Both the position numbers and the translations under genes were made by a program. This document shows positions 1-8,119 of a DNA stretch of 64,000 nt, in pieces. Position 1 is the first letter of the stretch, and the number at the start of each line of letters is the position of its first letter. This DNA comes from Halobellus sp. LT62 (lineage in GTDB: Archaea > Halobacteriota > Halobacteria > Halobacteriales > Haloferacaceae). Location of the stretch: NCBI RefSeq assembly GCF_037031285.1, contig NZ_JAYEZO010000001.1, positions 1,674,001 to 1,738,000 on the forward strand, read 5' to 3'. A model generated the notes under the pieces. It worked only from the letters and a program-made list of their open reading frames with translations. It was not told the origin of the DNA and ran no database searches.

Positions 1-2
1 CC

Positions 3-812
3 GGCGTCGTACTCGCCGTGGGAACACCCGGAGTCGACGTCGGACCGTCGGTCGATGGTGACTCCCCGGTTCCGGGGGTGAACGCCACAACGCCGGTCAC
101 GGACACCCCGGTGCCGACGACGACCGAATCGGGGACCTCGACGGCCACCGCGACCGAGACTCCAGATCCGTCGACGCGGACTGAAACAGAGAGTACGACC
201 GAGACAGCCACGTCGACGGAGACGACTGAATCGGACGACGACGGCGGATTCTTCGGTGGCGGCGACGGAACGCCCACTGAAACGGCCACAGCGTCGGAGA
301 CGGCGACACCCGAAACTTCCACGACGTCGGAGACTACGACGACGCAGACGTCGACGACGGACACGACGAGTTCGCCGACCACGGATACCGCGACGACTAC
401 CGAGTCCTCCACTACGGATACCGCGACTACCACTGAGTCGTCAACGACAACAACCGCAACCGCCACGGAATCATCAACGACGACTACCGCAACCATCACG
501 GAATCATCGACCACGGACACTACGACGACGACTGAATCGTCCACGACGGCTACCGCAACCATCACGGAATCATCGACCACGGATACTGCGACGCCGACGG
601 CGACAAACGAGACCACCGGAGATGGCACTTCGACAGCAACCACGACCGACTCCCCGACGACCACTGCCACGGAGACGTCCGACGGATCGCTCCTGATGAT
701 ACAGCCGCTCTCTTCGATCGGGTCTTGGTGGGCACAGACCGGAGGAACGCTGATGTACCACTCTGCGCTCTTGGGATCGATTGGGATCTTGGCCGGGCGA
801 AACCTACGGTAG
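3..812 (+). CDS. Thr-rich surface protein, C-terminal part (5' end outside window)
   Basis: The reading frame is already open at the window edge, so the GTG at position 18 is probably internal and this is the C-terminal part of a longer protein. It is dominated by Thr, Ser and Glu, with a short Gly/Asp stretch near residue 75 of the visible part. Six 11-residue repeats of the form TESSTTDTATT lie at about 399-596. The last 30 residues carry a mildly hydrophobic segment and end in Arg. Thr-rich stalks in haloarchaeal surface proteins are usually O-glycosylated spacers between an exported domain and a membrane anchor, so a cell-surface role is inferred. The functional domain is not visible. Confidence 0.6.
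   Translation, partial: GVVLAVGTPGVDVGPSVDGDSPVPGVNATTPVTDTPVPTTTESGTSTATATETPDPSTRTETESTTETATSTETTESDDDGGFFGGGDGTPTETATASETATPETSTTSETTTTQTSTTDTTSSPTTDTATTTESSTTDTATTTESSTTTTATATESSTTTTATITESSTTDTTTTTESSTTATATITESSTTDTATPTATNETTGDGTSTATTTDSPTTTATETSDGSLLMIQPLSSIGSWWAQTGGTLMYHSALLGSIGILAGRNLR
399..596 (+). repeat. six tandem 33-bp coding repeats (TESSTT units)
   Basis: Six consecutive 33-bp units each encode TESSTT followed by five Thr/Ala/Ile/Asp/Pro residues. They begin at the Thr codon at 399 and are preceded by a degenerate half unit. The protein repeat is better preserved than the DNA, which differs at many third positions, so the array is old or under selection for composition. Confidence 0.8.
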
Positions 813-902
813 CGCGTCTATCTGGTCTCGACTGACGATAGTAAAGTGACCCGTGCGACGGGAAAGGGAGTGGTCTGAAACGGGGCTTCGTGAGCGTGAT
901 TA

Positions 903-2123
903 TCAGGGCGTCGGGGCGACAGGCGTGCTTCGATGTTCGTCGAGGACATCGACGTACAGGTCGGCGATCTGCTCACAGACGGTCTCCCACGTGTACTCGT
1001 TCGCGTACGATTCGATGGCATCCTCGTCCCACTCGCGGTCAAGGGCGGTTTCGATCGCTCCCGCGAGTTCGTCGTGTGCCTCCGGCCCCTCCACGAGGAG
1101 ACCGTACTCGTCGCCCGTGATGACTTCCTCACTGCCTCCGTTCTCGGTGGCAACTACGGGCGTTCCGCAGGCCATCGCTTCCAGTTGGACGACGCCGAAG
1201 CTCTCGCTGTAGCTCGGAAGGACGAACAGGTCTGTGGCGTTCAGCCAGTCGTTCAGCACGTCCGATTCGAGGTAGCCGAGGAGGGCGGTACGGTCCTCGA
1301 TGCCGAGCTCCGCGGCGAGCGTTTCGAGCTCGCCGTACATCCCGCCCTGACCGCCGATGACGAGCCTCGCGTTCGGTTTGGATTTATGGACTCGGGTCAT
1401 TGCGCGCATCAGGTGTTGGAACCCCTTCCGGGGCTTCAGGGTCCCGAGCGCGAACACCACCGGCGATTCCTGATCGATGCCGAGTCGCTCCCGTGCCACG
1501 GCTGTGGAGATCCGCTCAAAGGTATCGGTGTCGTACCCGTTCGGGACGTATACCACGTCGTCGTTGTACGCCTCCAGCTTCGATCGGTCGCTCCGGTTGA
1601 CGCGAATGAGCCGATCGGCGTCCTCCCACGCGGTCTTTAGTCGGTCGTTGTCGGACTCGAGTTGTTGCTCGAACCAGTTCCGATTTGCGTGGACGGTGAG
1701 AACGTACGGAATGTCGAGTTCCTGCTTGAGGCGCGCGCCGACGTAGCCCGATGTCCACGTGATGTGACAGTGTATCAGGTCGAAAGACACGGGGTGCTCT
1801 TCGAGTTTTTTTTCGACTTTCCTAGCGTGCTGTTGCCCGAGGAGGTGATCGCGGTGGAAATCAACGGGGAGATACAAGAGCGGAACCTCGATGACCTCGA
1901 CGTTGTCCGGGACGTTCTTGCGGGCGATCTTCGCATCTTTGCCGAATCCCGCACCGGCGTCAATCGAGAGCCGCGACGCAACGTCTGCGAACCAATTGTA
2001 CCTGACGCAGACGGTGACAGAGTTCACGTACTCCGCGAGGACGTCCACCTGTGACTTCACGAAGTGTTTGTAGCCGTGTGAGACGACGAGCAGGTCCGTA
2101 TCGGCTAGGCGTTCTTGGGTCAT
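903..2123 (-). CDS. GT4-family glycosyltransferase
   Basis: A 406-aa GT-B glycosyltransferase of family GT4 (GPGTF/RfaG type), expected to move a sugar from a nucleotide-activated donor to a lipid- or protein-linked acceptor at the cytoplasmic face of the membrane. The N-terminal domain starts with LLVVSHGYKHF and the donor domain contains VFALGTLKPRKGFQ. The retaining E-x7-E motif is at about E307 and E315 within ESFGVVQLEAMACG, followed by TENGGSEEVI. The length is normal for the family. The start at 2123 fits a TATA-like element at 2151-2160. Specificity cannot be read from the sequence. It converges with the Thr-rich gene and lies next to a beta-helix gene. Confidence 0.9.
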   Translation of the reverse strand: MTQERLADTDLLVVSHGYKHFVKSQVDVLAEYVNSVTVCVRYNWFADVASRLSIDAGAGFGKDAKIARKNVPDNVEVIEVPLLYLPVDFHRDHLLGQQHARKVEKKLEEHPVSFDLIHCHITWTSGYVGARLKQELDIPYVLTVHANRNWFEQQLESDNDRLKTAWEDADRLIRVNRSDRSKLEAYNDDVVYVPNGYDTDTFERISTAVARERLGIDQESPVVFALGTLKPRKGFQHLMRAMTRVHKSKPNARLVIGGQGGMYGELETLAAELGIEDRTALLGYLESDVLNDWLNATDLFVLPSYSESFGVVQLEAMACGTPVVATENGGSEEVITGDEYGLLVEGPEAHDELAGAIETALDREWDEDAIESYANEYTWETVCEQIADLYVDVLDEHRSTPVAPTP

Positions 2124-2150
2124 CCGTACTCGTTGTTGCTCCCCCGAGAC

Positions 2151-2160
2151 TATGATTATC
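2151..2160 (-). promoter_or_regulatory. TATA-like box for the GT4 gene
   Basis: On the minus strand this reads GATAATCATA and ends 28 nt before the ATG at 2123, the spacing of a leaderless haloarchaeal promoter. Confidence 0.35.
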
Positions 2161-2183
2161 GGGAGGGTAAGGTCACAGTCCTC

Positions 2184-3830
2184 TCAGGCGGGAGGCAGTT
2201 CAGAGGTCTCGATGACGAACCCTTTCGCGCCGCGATCACTGTATCCACCGTAGAGCACGGAATCGGTGACGACCACGTCAGTGCCGGATTCGTACAGTTT
2301 CATCGCTTGCCGTTTACTGTACGACCGCGCGGTTATCTCGTCGAAACGGGTCCGGTTGCCCTTGTTGATGAACGGGTGATGGGTAGACGAGTAGCTCCCG
2401 CCGACGAACAGGGTGTCGTCGGAGAGAATCTCCGCACAGCGCCGGTAGTGTGACCCGGGCTGGTCGACGGTCAGGTTCTCGAACCGAGCGTTCGCACGTT
2501 CGACCCGAATGGCCTCTCGCTGCACATTGCCGGGTGCGTTCCCGGAAATCGACACCTCCTTCACAAGCACCATCGAGTCATCGGGGGCGTTTCGCCCCTG
2601 CAGGTAGATCGCGAAGTTCGATCCCCCGATCTCAATGGTGGAATCGAGAATGTTCAGGCTGCCGGCATCGGGCGTGGTCTGGATACCGCGGGCGCATCCG
2701 TTGCCGTCGTCGTTCAGGACGATCTCACAGTTCTGGACGGTCGCCGTCTCCACGTTGTTGAGGACCCGGATGGCATTCTCTGCGGGGCCGGTCACCTCGA
2801 CCGTAGTGTTCTCGACGGTGAGCTCTGCGCCGTCGTCGAGGCGGATACCGCGTTGGCTGATCCCCGGGACCAGGTCGTCGATGACGACTGTAGCGTCGCG
2901 GACACTGCTCCCGTGGCCCTTGAGACGGATCGAGGAGACGGTGCTGTTCCTGTACGTGCCGCCCTCGACGCGGACGGTGCCTTTCGCACCCGAAACGTAC
3001 AGCCCGTTGTCGGGGAATCGACCGAGTTCGCAGTCGACGATTCGGAGCGTCCCCGCGCTGTTGGGGTCGATGAGCATCCCCGTCGGGCCGAGCGAGATGT
3101 CTCCGATGGTGTTCTCGGTGAACTCACCGCCGTCTGGCGCTTTGAATCGCTCGACGGTCCCTGTTCCGTTCGCGTTCATTATGCTGAAGAGTGCCGGACC
3201 GAACGTCCCCGTGTCGTGTTGTCCGTCGATGGTGACGTCGCGGACTTCGAGTCCGTCGGTGACGTACCCCTCTATGGCGCGGATCCCCGTCTGTGTCCCG
3301 GTGAAATCGAAGGTGAATCCCTCGAAGAGGAGGTTGCGTCCGGGGGCATAGATGACGCCGAGTCGGAAGAACCGTGCCGGACCGTCGAAATCGCCTTCTG
3401 TGATGACGTTTCCGTCGATCGCGTCGATCTGCCCGTGCGCGATCGTCGCGTTCGGCCCGTAGAATCCGAGGTTGTCGAACCCGGTCTTTCGGAGTTGGCG
3501 ATTCATTAGGTACCGGCCTTCCGGGAAGACGAGGAGCGTGTCGTCGCCCACGTTCGCCGAGAGCACGGTATCGATCGGGGTGTTTCCCGTCGGGTCGGCC
3601 CCCAGATCGACGACGTTGAGGACCGAGTCGAATCGGTCGAGATACGCCTGCGGAACGTCGACCGTCATCGTATCCGCTTGGGCAGTGGGAGCGGTCACAG
3701 ACATATACCCTCCCAGTGCGAGCGCTCCGGCCGCCCCGAGGAGATAGGATCGTCTACCAAGTTTTGAGCCATCGCAGGTGTCCGGTTCGCAGTCCTCCGG
3801 GGAACGAGTTTCTCGGTTCGTCTCTTTCAT
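2184..3830 (-). CDS. Tat-exported right-handed beta-helix protein
   Basis: A 548-aa secreted protein. The Tat signal is GRRSYLLGAAG (Arg26-Arg27), a hydrophobic stretch follows, and cleavage is likely after TAQA near residue 52. The mature part opens with a pectate-lyase-3-like motif, VVDLGADPTGNTPI, then LVFPEGRYLM. A long run of beta-helix coils follows with repeated N/D-G turns such as FPDNGLYVSG, VEGGTYRNS and VQNCEIVLND. Such folds bind or cleave acidic polysaccharides. No catalytic residues can be assigned here, so a glycan-binding or structural role is equally possible. It is a close paralogue of the proteins at 5886-7400 and 38201-39658. Confidence 0.85.
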   Translation of the reverse strand: MKETNRETRSPEDCEPDTCDGSKLGRRSYLLGAAGALALGGYMSVTAPTAQADTMTVDVPQAYLDRFDSVLNVVDLGADPTGNTPIDTVLSANVGDDTLLVFPEGRYLMNRQLRKTGFDNLGFYGPNATIAHGQIDAIDGNVITEGDFDGPARFFRLGVIYAPGRNLLFEGFTFDFTGTQTGIRAIEGYVTDGLEVRDVTIDGQHDTGTFGPALFSIMNANGTGTVERFKAPDGGEFTENTIGDISLGPTGMLIDPNSAGTLRIVDCELGRFPDNGLYVSGAKGTVRVEGGTYRNSTVSSIRLKGHGSSVRDATVVIDDLVPGISQRGIRLDDGAELTVENTTVEVTGPAENAIRVLNNVETATVQNCEIVLNDDGNGCARGIQTTPDAGSLNILDSTIEIGGSNFAIYLQGRNAPDDSMVLVKEVSISGNAPGNVQREAIRVERANARFENLTVDQPGSHYRRCAEILSDDTLFVGGSYSSTHHPFINKGNRTRFDEITARSYSKRQAMKLYESGTDVVVTDSVLYGGYSDRGAKGFVIETSELPPA

Positions 3831-3883
3831 ACGAGAGAAGACTCAACGAACCGACTACCGTCTCTCCCTTCATATGTGTGCTC

Positions 3884-3895
3884 TTTAAATATAAC
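3884..3895 (-). promoter_or_regulatory. TATA-like box for the beta-helix gene
   Basis: Minus-strand GTTATATTTAAA lies 54-65 nt before the ATG at 3830, suggesting a leader of roughly 30 nt. It is the most A/T-rich element in the intergenic region. Confidence 0.4.
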
Positions 3896-3927
3896 TCGGG
3901 CCCTGATTGTTGAGTGTTAACTCGGCT

Positions 3928-4962
3928 CTATTCACCCGTCTCTATGGGTACATCAGTGTCGTATGTGTCATCGTGGACCTGCAGTTCGAGGGCTTCGTTG
4001 TCGTCGTGATCGAGCACGATGCCGATGAGGAGGAAGGCCGTTCCGAGGAGTAGGCCGATTGCCCAGCTCCCGAGTCCCGACGGCCCATCGCCGTCGTGCA
4101 TCATCCCCGATCCGACGAGACCGGCGGACGCAATCACCGAGACGACTGCTCCGAGGAAATAAAATGCGGCCAGCGGGTGGAAGTTCCGCAGCAGATACTT
4201 GTGCTTCAGCCGCCAGAAGTAGTTCCGCAACAGCATACCCGAAACGCGGGGGACGTACTCTCCGTAATCGATGTGGCTCTTCCAGTCGTCGTCGTAGAGG
4301 TACTCCGCGGAGCACGCGACGTCGGCGACGCGGAGGTTCTCGACGTTGAGTTTGACGAGCAGGTCGTTACAGTACCCGTAGTACTCGTACATATTTTCGA
4401 TATCGGCCGACGCCAGCGCCTCATAGGAGATGGCGGTGTAGCCGTTCTGCGGATCCATCGTCCGCCAGTAGCCGCTCGCGAACTTCGTCAGATACGAGAG
4501 AACCGAGTTGCCGACGAGGCGGAACCCCGGCATCGCTTCGAGGTCCTCGCGCTTCATAAACCGGTTTCCCTTCGCGTAGTCGGCATCACCTTCGGCGATG
4601 GGGTCGAGATACTTCGCGAGTTCGGTCGGATTCATCTGACCGTCGCCGCCGAGAACTGCCGTGATGTCGACTTCGTCCTCGAGTGCGCGGGCGTATCCAG
4701 TCTTGAGTGCGCCGCCGACGCCGCGGTTCTCGTCGTGTCGGATCGGGACTACGAGATCCTCGTACGCCCCCGCTTCGGGCGTTCGTTCAGCGTTGACCGC
4801 CTCAGCGTGTGTTACGATCTCATTCCACGTGTCGTCTGTCGATCCGTCGTCGACGACATACGCCACGTCGACAAACGATGGGATCGTGTCGATAACGTCC
4901 CCGACGTACCCTTCCTCGTTGTAGGCAGGCACGACGACGGCGATAGAGTTCTCCTTGTACAT
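3928..4962 (-). CDS. GT2-family glycosyltransferase with two C-terminal membrane helices
   Basis: A 344-aa GT-A glycosyltransferase of the dolichyl-phosphate-sugar synthase type. Near the N-terminus are VVVPAYNEEG and VVDDGSTDDTW (nucleotide binding), then RHDENRGVGGALKTGY and GGDGQM (metal/acceptor region) and YWRTMDPQNGYTAIS. Two hydrophobic segments near residues 265-325 should anchor it. Members usually charge a polyprenyl phosphate with one sugar or extend a lipid-linked glycan on the cytoplasmic side. A paralogue is at 47328-48473. It is transcribed alone, with a TATA-like CATAATAACG 41-50 nt upstream. Confidence 0.9.
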   Translation of the reverse strand: MYKENSIAVVVPAYNEEGYVGDVIDTIPSFVDVAYVVDDGSTDDTWNEIVTHAEAVNAERTPEAGAYEDLVVPIRHDENRGVGGALKTGYARALEDEVDITAVLGGDGQMNPTELAKYLDPIAEGDADYAKGNRFMKREDLEAMPGFRLVGNSVLSYLTKFASGYWRTMDPQNGYTAISYEALASADIENMYEYYGYCNDLLVKLNVENLRVADVACSAEYLYDDDWKSHIDYGEYVPRVSGMLLRNYFWRLKHKYLLRNFHPLAAFYFLGAVVSVIASAGLVGSGMMHDGDGPSGLGSWAIGLLLGTAFLLIGIVLDHDDNEALELQVHDDTYDTDVPIETGE

Positions 4963-5002
4963 AGAATTGGGATTCGGTACCTCTGGGTCGGACTTCCGGG
5001 GC

Positions 5003-5012
5003 CGTTATTATG
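5003..5012 (-). promoter_or_regulatory. TATA-like box for the GT2 gene
   Basis: Minus-strand CATAATAACG. The paralogous GT2 gene at 48473 has CATAACGATA at nearly the same distance (48511-48520), so the two promoters are alike. Confidence 0.4.
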
Positions 5013-5091
5013 TGTCTCGTAGCAACGAGAGGGAGACTGTCTCATAGGCAGGTGGTTCCGATTCGGAAGCCGCTTCCACGGCTTATCATCC

Positions 5092-5104
5092 GAATAATAA
5101 CCGG
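5092..5104 (+). promoter_or_regulatory. TATA-like box for the Bat-type regulator
   Basis: GAATAATAACCGG ends 27 nt before the ATG at 5131, fitting a leaderless transcript. Confidence 0.45.
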
Positions 5105-5130
5105 TATTCGTCAGTGATGATCACATACTG

Positions 5131-5799
5131 ATGCCGGTAGGACGTGATGAGGACTCGCGGCCGATCTATCTCGAACTCAGTCTCGAAGACCCGCGATTGG
5201 TACTGTCTTCGTTTACTGCTAACACGCCGAATGCAGTGGAGCTCGAGTTTCAACCGACCGATGGGCTGGGCTGGGACTGTGCTTTCGTCGTCGTCGACGG
5301 GGGGACCACCGAGTCGTTGCTAGAGACGCTGCAATCGGACACGACCGTCGAAGACGCGGATTTCCTCGGGAAAATCGGGGACGAAAGGCGGTTCAGAGTT
5401 CTCTTTCGAGACGGCGTACAACTGATTCCACAGTCGTCGACCGAGATGGGCGTCCGCATCATCTCGGTTCGCCACGAAGACGGGTCTTGGCGCGTCCAGA
5501 TGCAACTTCCCGCCCACTCGACGCTGCACCGGGTGCAATCGCACTACCACGATCGCGACATCTCGTTTCACGTCAAGCGTCTGCACGTCGCTCGTGAGAC
5601 TGACGCCGGGTCCGAGACGGGGCTGCTTCCGGCGCAGCACGAAGCACTGCTGATTGCCCACAAGAGCGGCTATTTCGACGTTCCGCGCAAAACGTCACAG
5701 GAGGAACTCGCCGCCCGACTCGGGATCTCGAAATCAGGAGTGTCACAGCGCATCCGCCGTTCCATCAGCAGGCTCATCGAATCCACGTTGTCTCCGTAA
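5131..5799 (+). CDS. Bat-type helix-turn-helix regulator (HTH_10)
   Basis: A 222-aa predicted DNA-binding regulator. The last 60 residues match the HTH_10 domain of the bacterio-opsin activator family: LLPAQHEALLIAHKSGYFD, then SQEELAARLGISKSGVSQRIRR. The N-terminal 150 residues form the beta-rich domain common to these haloarchaeal proteins, which in relatives senses or dimerises. No PAS or GAF domain is visible. It is divergent from the GT2 gene and faces a beta-helix gene, so it may control the surrounding glycan genes, but that is inferred from position only. Confidence 0.85.
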   Translation: MPVGRDEDSRPIYLELSLEDPRLVLSSFTANTPNAVELEFQPTDGLGWDCAFVVVDGGTTESLLETLQSDTTVEDADFLGKIGDERRFRVLFRDGVQLIPQSSTEMGVRIISVRHEDGSWRVQMQLPAHSTLHRVQSHYHDRDISFHVKRLHVARETDAGSETGLLPAQHEALLIAHKSGYFDVPRKTSQEELAARLGISKSGVSQRIRRSISRLIESTLSP

Positions 5800-5885
5800 G
5801 AGCGGCCGACATCCGACCGAGACACGCCCTGTGCTCTCAGATTGGTCTCCCGTGAGGCGAACTCCCGGGGACCAAAACACTACGG

Positions 5886-7400
5886 CTAGAGGAACCGGTT
5901 GTCGCTGTACGTTACGTCGACATCACCGTACTCCCAGACACCGTTGTAGACTGCCGATTCGGAGATCGAAACGTCCGCGGATTCCTCGAGGACCTTCATA
6001 CCCTCGTCGCCATCGAGCGATCGAGTGGTGATGCCGTGGAACGTCGTCCCATCGGCCTCGTTGACAATCGGGATATGGGTCGCGTAGTAGTGACCCCAAG
6101 TAAACTGACAGCCATCACCGAGGATCTTGATCGCTCGCCGGTAATCGGTACCCGTCTGTTTGACGTCGAACCGATCGAATTCACCGTTGCCTCGTTCGAT
6201 TCGTACCGCGTGGCGACCGTGAGTGCCATCCCCGCTCCCGGTGATACTCGATTTCAGGACGGACACCCGATCTGCGTCCGGGCTACTTGGCCCTTTGACG
6301 TGGAATGCGCACCCGGGCGTATTAAATTCGATCTCGGTGTTTATCAGATCGATCTTCCCTGCCTCCGGTGAGACAGAGATTGCCTTCGTCGGAACGTGTC
6401 CGTCGACGGTGACGTTGGTGTTCTGAATCCGTGCCCACTCGACGTCGTTTAGGATACTGATTGCGTGTCCGTTGGGTTCTGAAAGACGGATTTCGACGTC
6501 TTCGATCCAGTTGTACGCCCCGCCATCGAGCCGAATGGCGCGCTGATTGCTATCGTCTTCTCGGTGGCTGTCGACGACGACTGTCGCGTCGTGGATCGAA
6601 CTGTAGTCGCCTGAGAGGCGGATACACGCGATATTACAGTTTTTAAAAATCCCGCCGTCCACGACGACTCGGCCGCTGTCTGTCGAGCAGTACAGTCCGT
6701 TGTCCGGCCATAGACCGACCTCGCAGTTTCGAACCCACAGTTTTCCCTCGTGAGAGGGTGAAACGATGATGCCCGTGGGGCCGACGTCGATATCACTTGG
6801 CGTGTACTTGGAGAACTCACCACCTTCCGGGATCCGGACGTTCTCGATTGAGCCAATCCCGGAGGGATCCGTGACATCGAACAGGAACGGTCCGAATTTC
6901 CCGCTGTCGTGCTGACCGACTACTTCGAGATCTTGGACCAACAGATCGTCGCTGACCTGTGCCTGTACTGCGCGCAAGCCAGTGTGGTCCGTGGTGAAGT
7001 CGAAATCCAACCCCTCGACGTAGAGGTCGTCTCCGGGCTGATTGTACGTTCCTAGCTTGAACAGCCACCGACCGTCGTATTCAGGATCAGGAACGATCGT
7101 TGCGTCATCGCCGCTGAGACCGAACCCCTGGAAACCGACGTGGCGGTACTCGTCGTCCATCAGGTACTGCCCTTCCGGGAAATACAGTATCGTGTCGTCA
7201 TCGCGCGGCAACTCCTCCAAGACGGGATTTATCGATTCTCCGCCCGTCGGGTCGGCTCCGTACTTGACGACGTTCAACCAGTCTTTATCCGCAGAGGCCG
7301 TCCCTGCGAAGGAGGCGGCTGCGAGCACCCCTCCCAGTCCTCGAAGAACCCCTCGGCGTGTGACGATCCGGTCGCTTCCATCTCCGCGATGTTCCGACAT
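5886..7400 (-). CDS. Tat-exported right-handed beta-helix protein
   Basis: A 504-aa secreted protein and paralogue of the one at 2184-3830. The Tat signal is TRRGVLRGLGG (Arg15-Arg16), with likely cleavage after TASA near residue 37. The mature protein starts NVVKYGADPTGGESI, then LYFPEGQYLMDD, and continues through about 400 residues of beta-helix coils (CEVGLWPDNGLYCS, GGIFKNCNIACIRL). Pectate-lyase-like folds of this kind act on or bind polysaccharide, and the substrate here is unknown. A TATA-like TAAAAATA (minus strand, 7432-7439) lies 32-39 nt upstream of the start. Confidence 0.85.
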   Translation of the reverse strand: MSEHRGDGSDRIVTRRGVLRGLGGVLAAASFAGTASADKDWLNVVKYGADPTGGESINPVLEELPRDDDTILYFPEGQYLMDDEYRHVGFQGFGLSGDDATIVPDPEYDGRWLFKLGTYNQPGDDLYVEGLDFDFTTDHTGLRAVQAQVSDDLLVQDLEVVGQHDSGKFGPFLFDVTDPSGIGSIENVRIPEGGEFSKYTPSDIDVGPTGIIVSPSHEGKLWVRNCEVGLWPDNGLYCSTDSGRVVVDGGIFKNCNIACIRLSGDYSSIHDATVVVDSHREDDSNQRAIRLDGGAYNWIEDVEIRLSEPNGHAISILNDVEWARIQNTNVTVDGHVPTKAISVSPEAGKIDLINTEIEFNTPGCAFHVKGPSSPDADRVSVLKSSITGSGDGTHGRHAVRIERGNGEFDRFDVKQTGTDYRRAIKILGDGCQFTWGHYYATHIPIVNEADGTTFHGITTRSLDGDEGMKVLEESADVSISESAVYNGVWEYGDVDVTYSDNRFL

Positions 7401-7431
7401 CGAGAACCAGTCTCGACGCCCGCCTAATGAG

Positions 7432-7439
7432 TATTTTTA
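7432..7439 (-). promoter_or_regulatory. TATA-like box for the beta-helix gene
   Basis: Minus-strand TAAAAATA, 32-39 nt before the ATG at 7400. The flanking 7441-7460 is also T-rich, making the strongest A/T element in this gap. Confidence 0.35.
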
Positions 7440-7549
7440 GGGTTTTTCGTATTTTTCAGCTTGAATATTCTGAATTCAGTATGAATCTCCGCTGATTATC
7501 GTATCGACTCACCCGGGAGCGTTGAGGGGAAACGAGCGGACGAGACTGA

Positions 7550-8119
7550 TTATGTGACGTATTTAACCTTTCGGCGTGCCCACCGGATTCCCGGCATCCC
7601 GTCCATAACCCAGCGGACGGCGACGATGACGAAGATAGAGACGTATCCGAGCACTAATCCGACGTTTTCGGTGTGCATCATCTGAAGGAGGAACGTTCCG
7701 AAGTACTCGGTGAACCGCTCGAAGAACCCGAGATCGCTCTCGTACGGGGGCTGCGAGACGAGCGGCCAGAGGGCTCGAGCGACGTTCGGGCCGTTCGCGC
7801 GGAGGGCGAGCACGTCGGCGAACAGGTGGGACCCGTACCCCACGAGGACGGCGACGGCGACTCGCGTCTTACCGCGCGTCCACAGCACGGCCACTACTCC
7901 GAGCGCGATCGGTCCGGCAACGAACAGGGAGTGGGCCGGCCCGTACCCCGTGGCGACGAGCCCGAACGTCCACGAGAGCGGTTTGTCGACGAGATCGGGA
8001 AGTTGGGTCGCCACCGCGAGAGCGAGACCAGTTCCGTCTTCGATGGGCTGCTCCCAGACGAGAGCGTTCAGGGTCGAATACAGCACGTAGCCGAAGACGA
8101 GGTGCTCCCACGGCCACAT
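7550..8119 (-). CDS. YdjM/DUF457-type membrane protein (predicted metal-dependent hydrolase)
   Basis: A 189-aa membrane protein of the YdjM/LexA-controlled hydrolase family. It starts MWPWEHLVFGY and contains LPDLVDKPLSW, GYGPAHSLF and GYGSHLFADV, giving the conserved His/Asp set typical of the family. About four hydrophobic segments follow one another. The catalytic activity of this family is not well established. Its ATG overlaps by one base the stop codon of the upstream DUF1616 gene (TGATG), so the two are translationally coupled. The same two-gene pair recurs at 54179-55755. Confidence 0.8.
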   Translation of the reverse strand: MWPWEHLVFGYVLYSTLNALVWEQPIEDGTGLALAVATQLPDLVDKPLSWTFGLVATGYGPAHSLFVAGPIALGVVAVLWTRGKTRVAVAVLVGYGSHLFADVLALRANGPNVARALWPLVSQPPYESDLGFFERFTEYFGTFLLQMMHTENVGLVLGYVSIFVIVAVRWVMDGMPGIRWARRKVKYVT

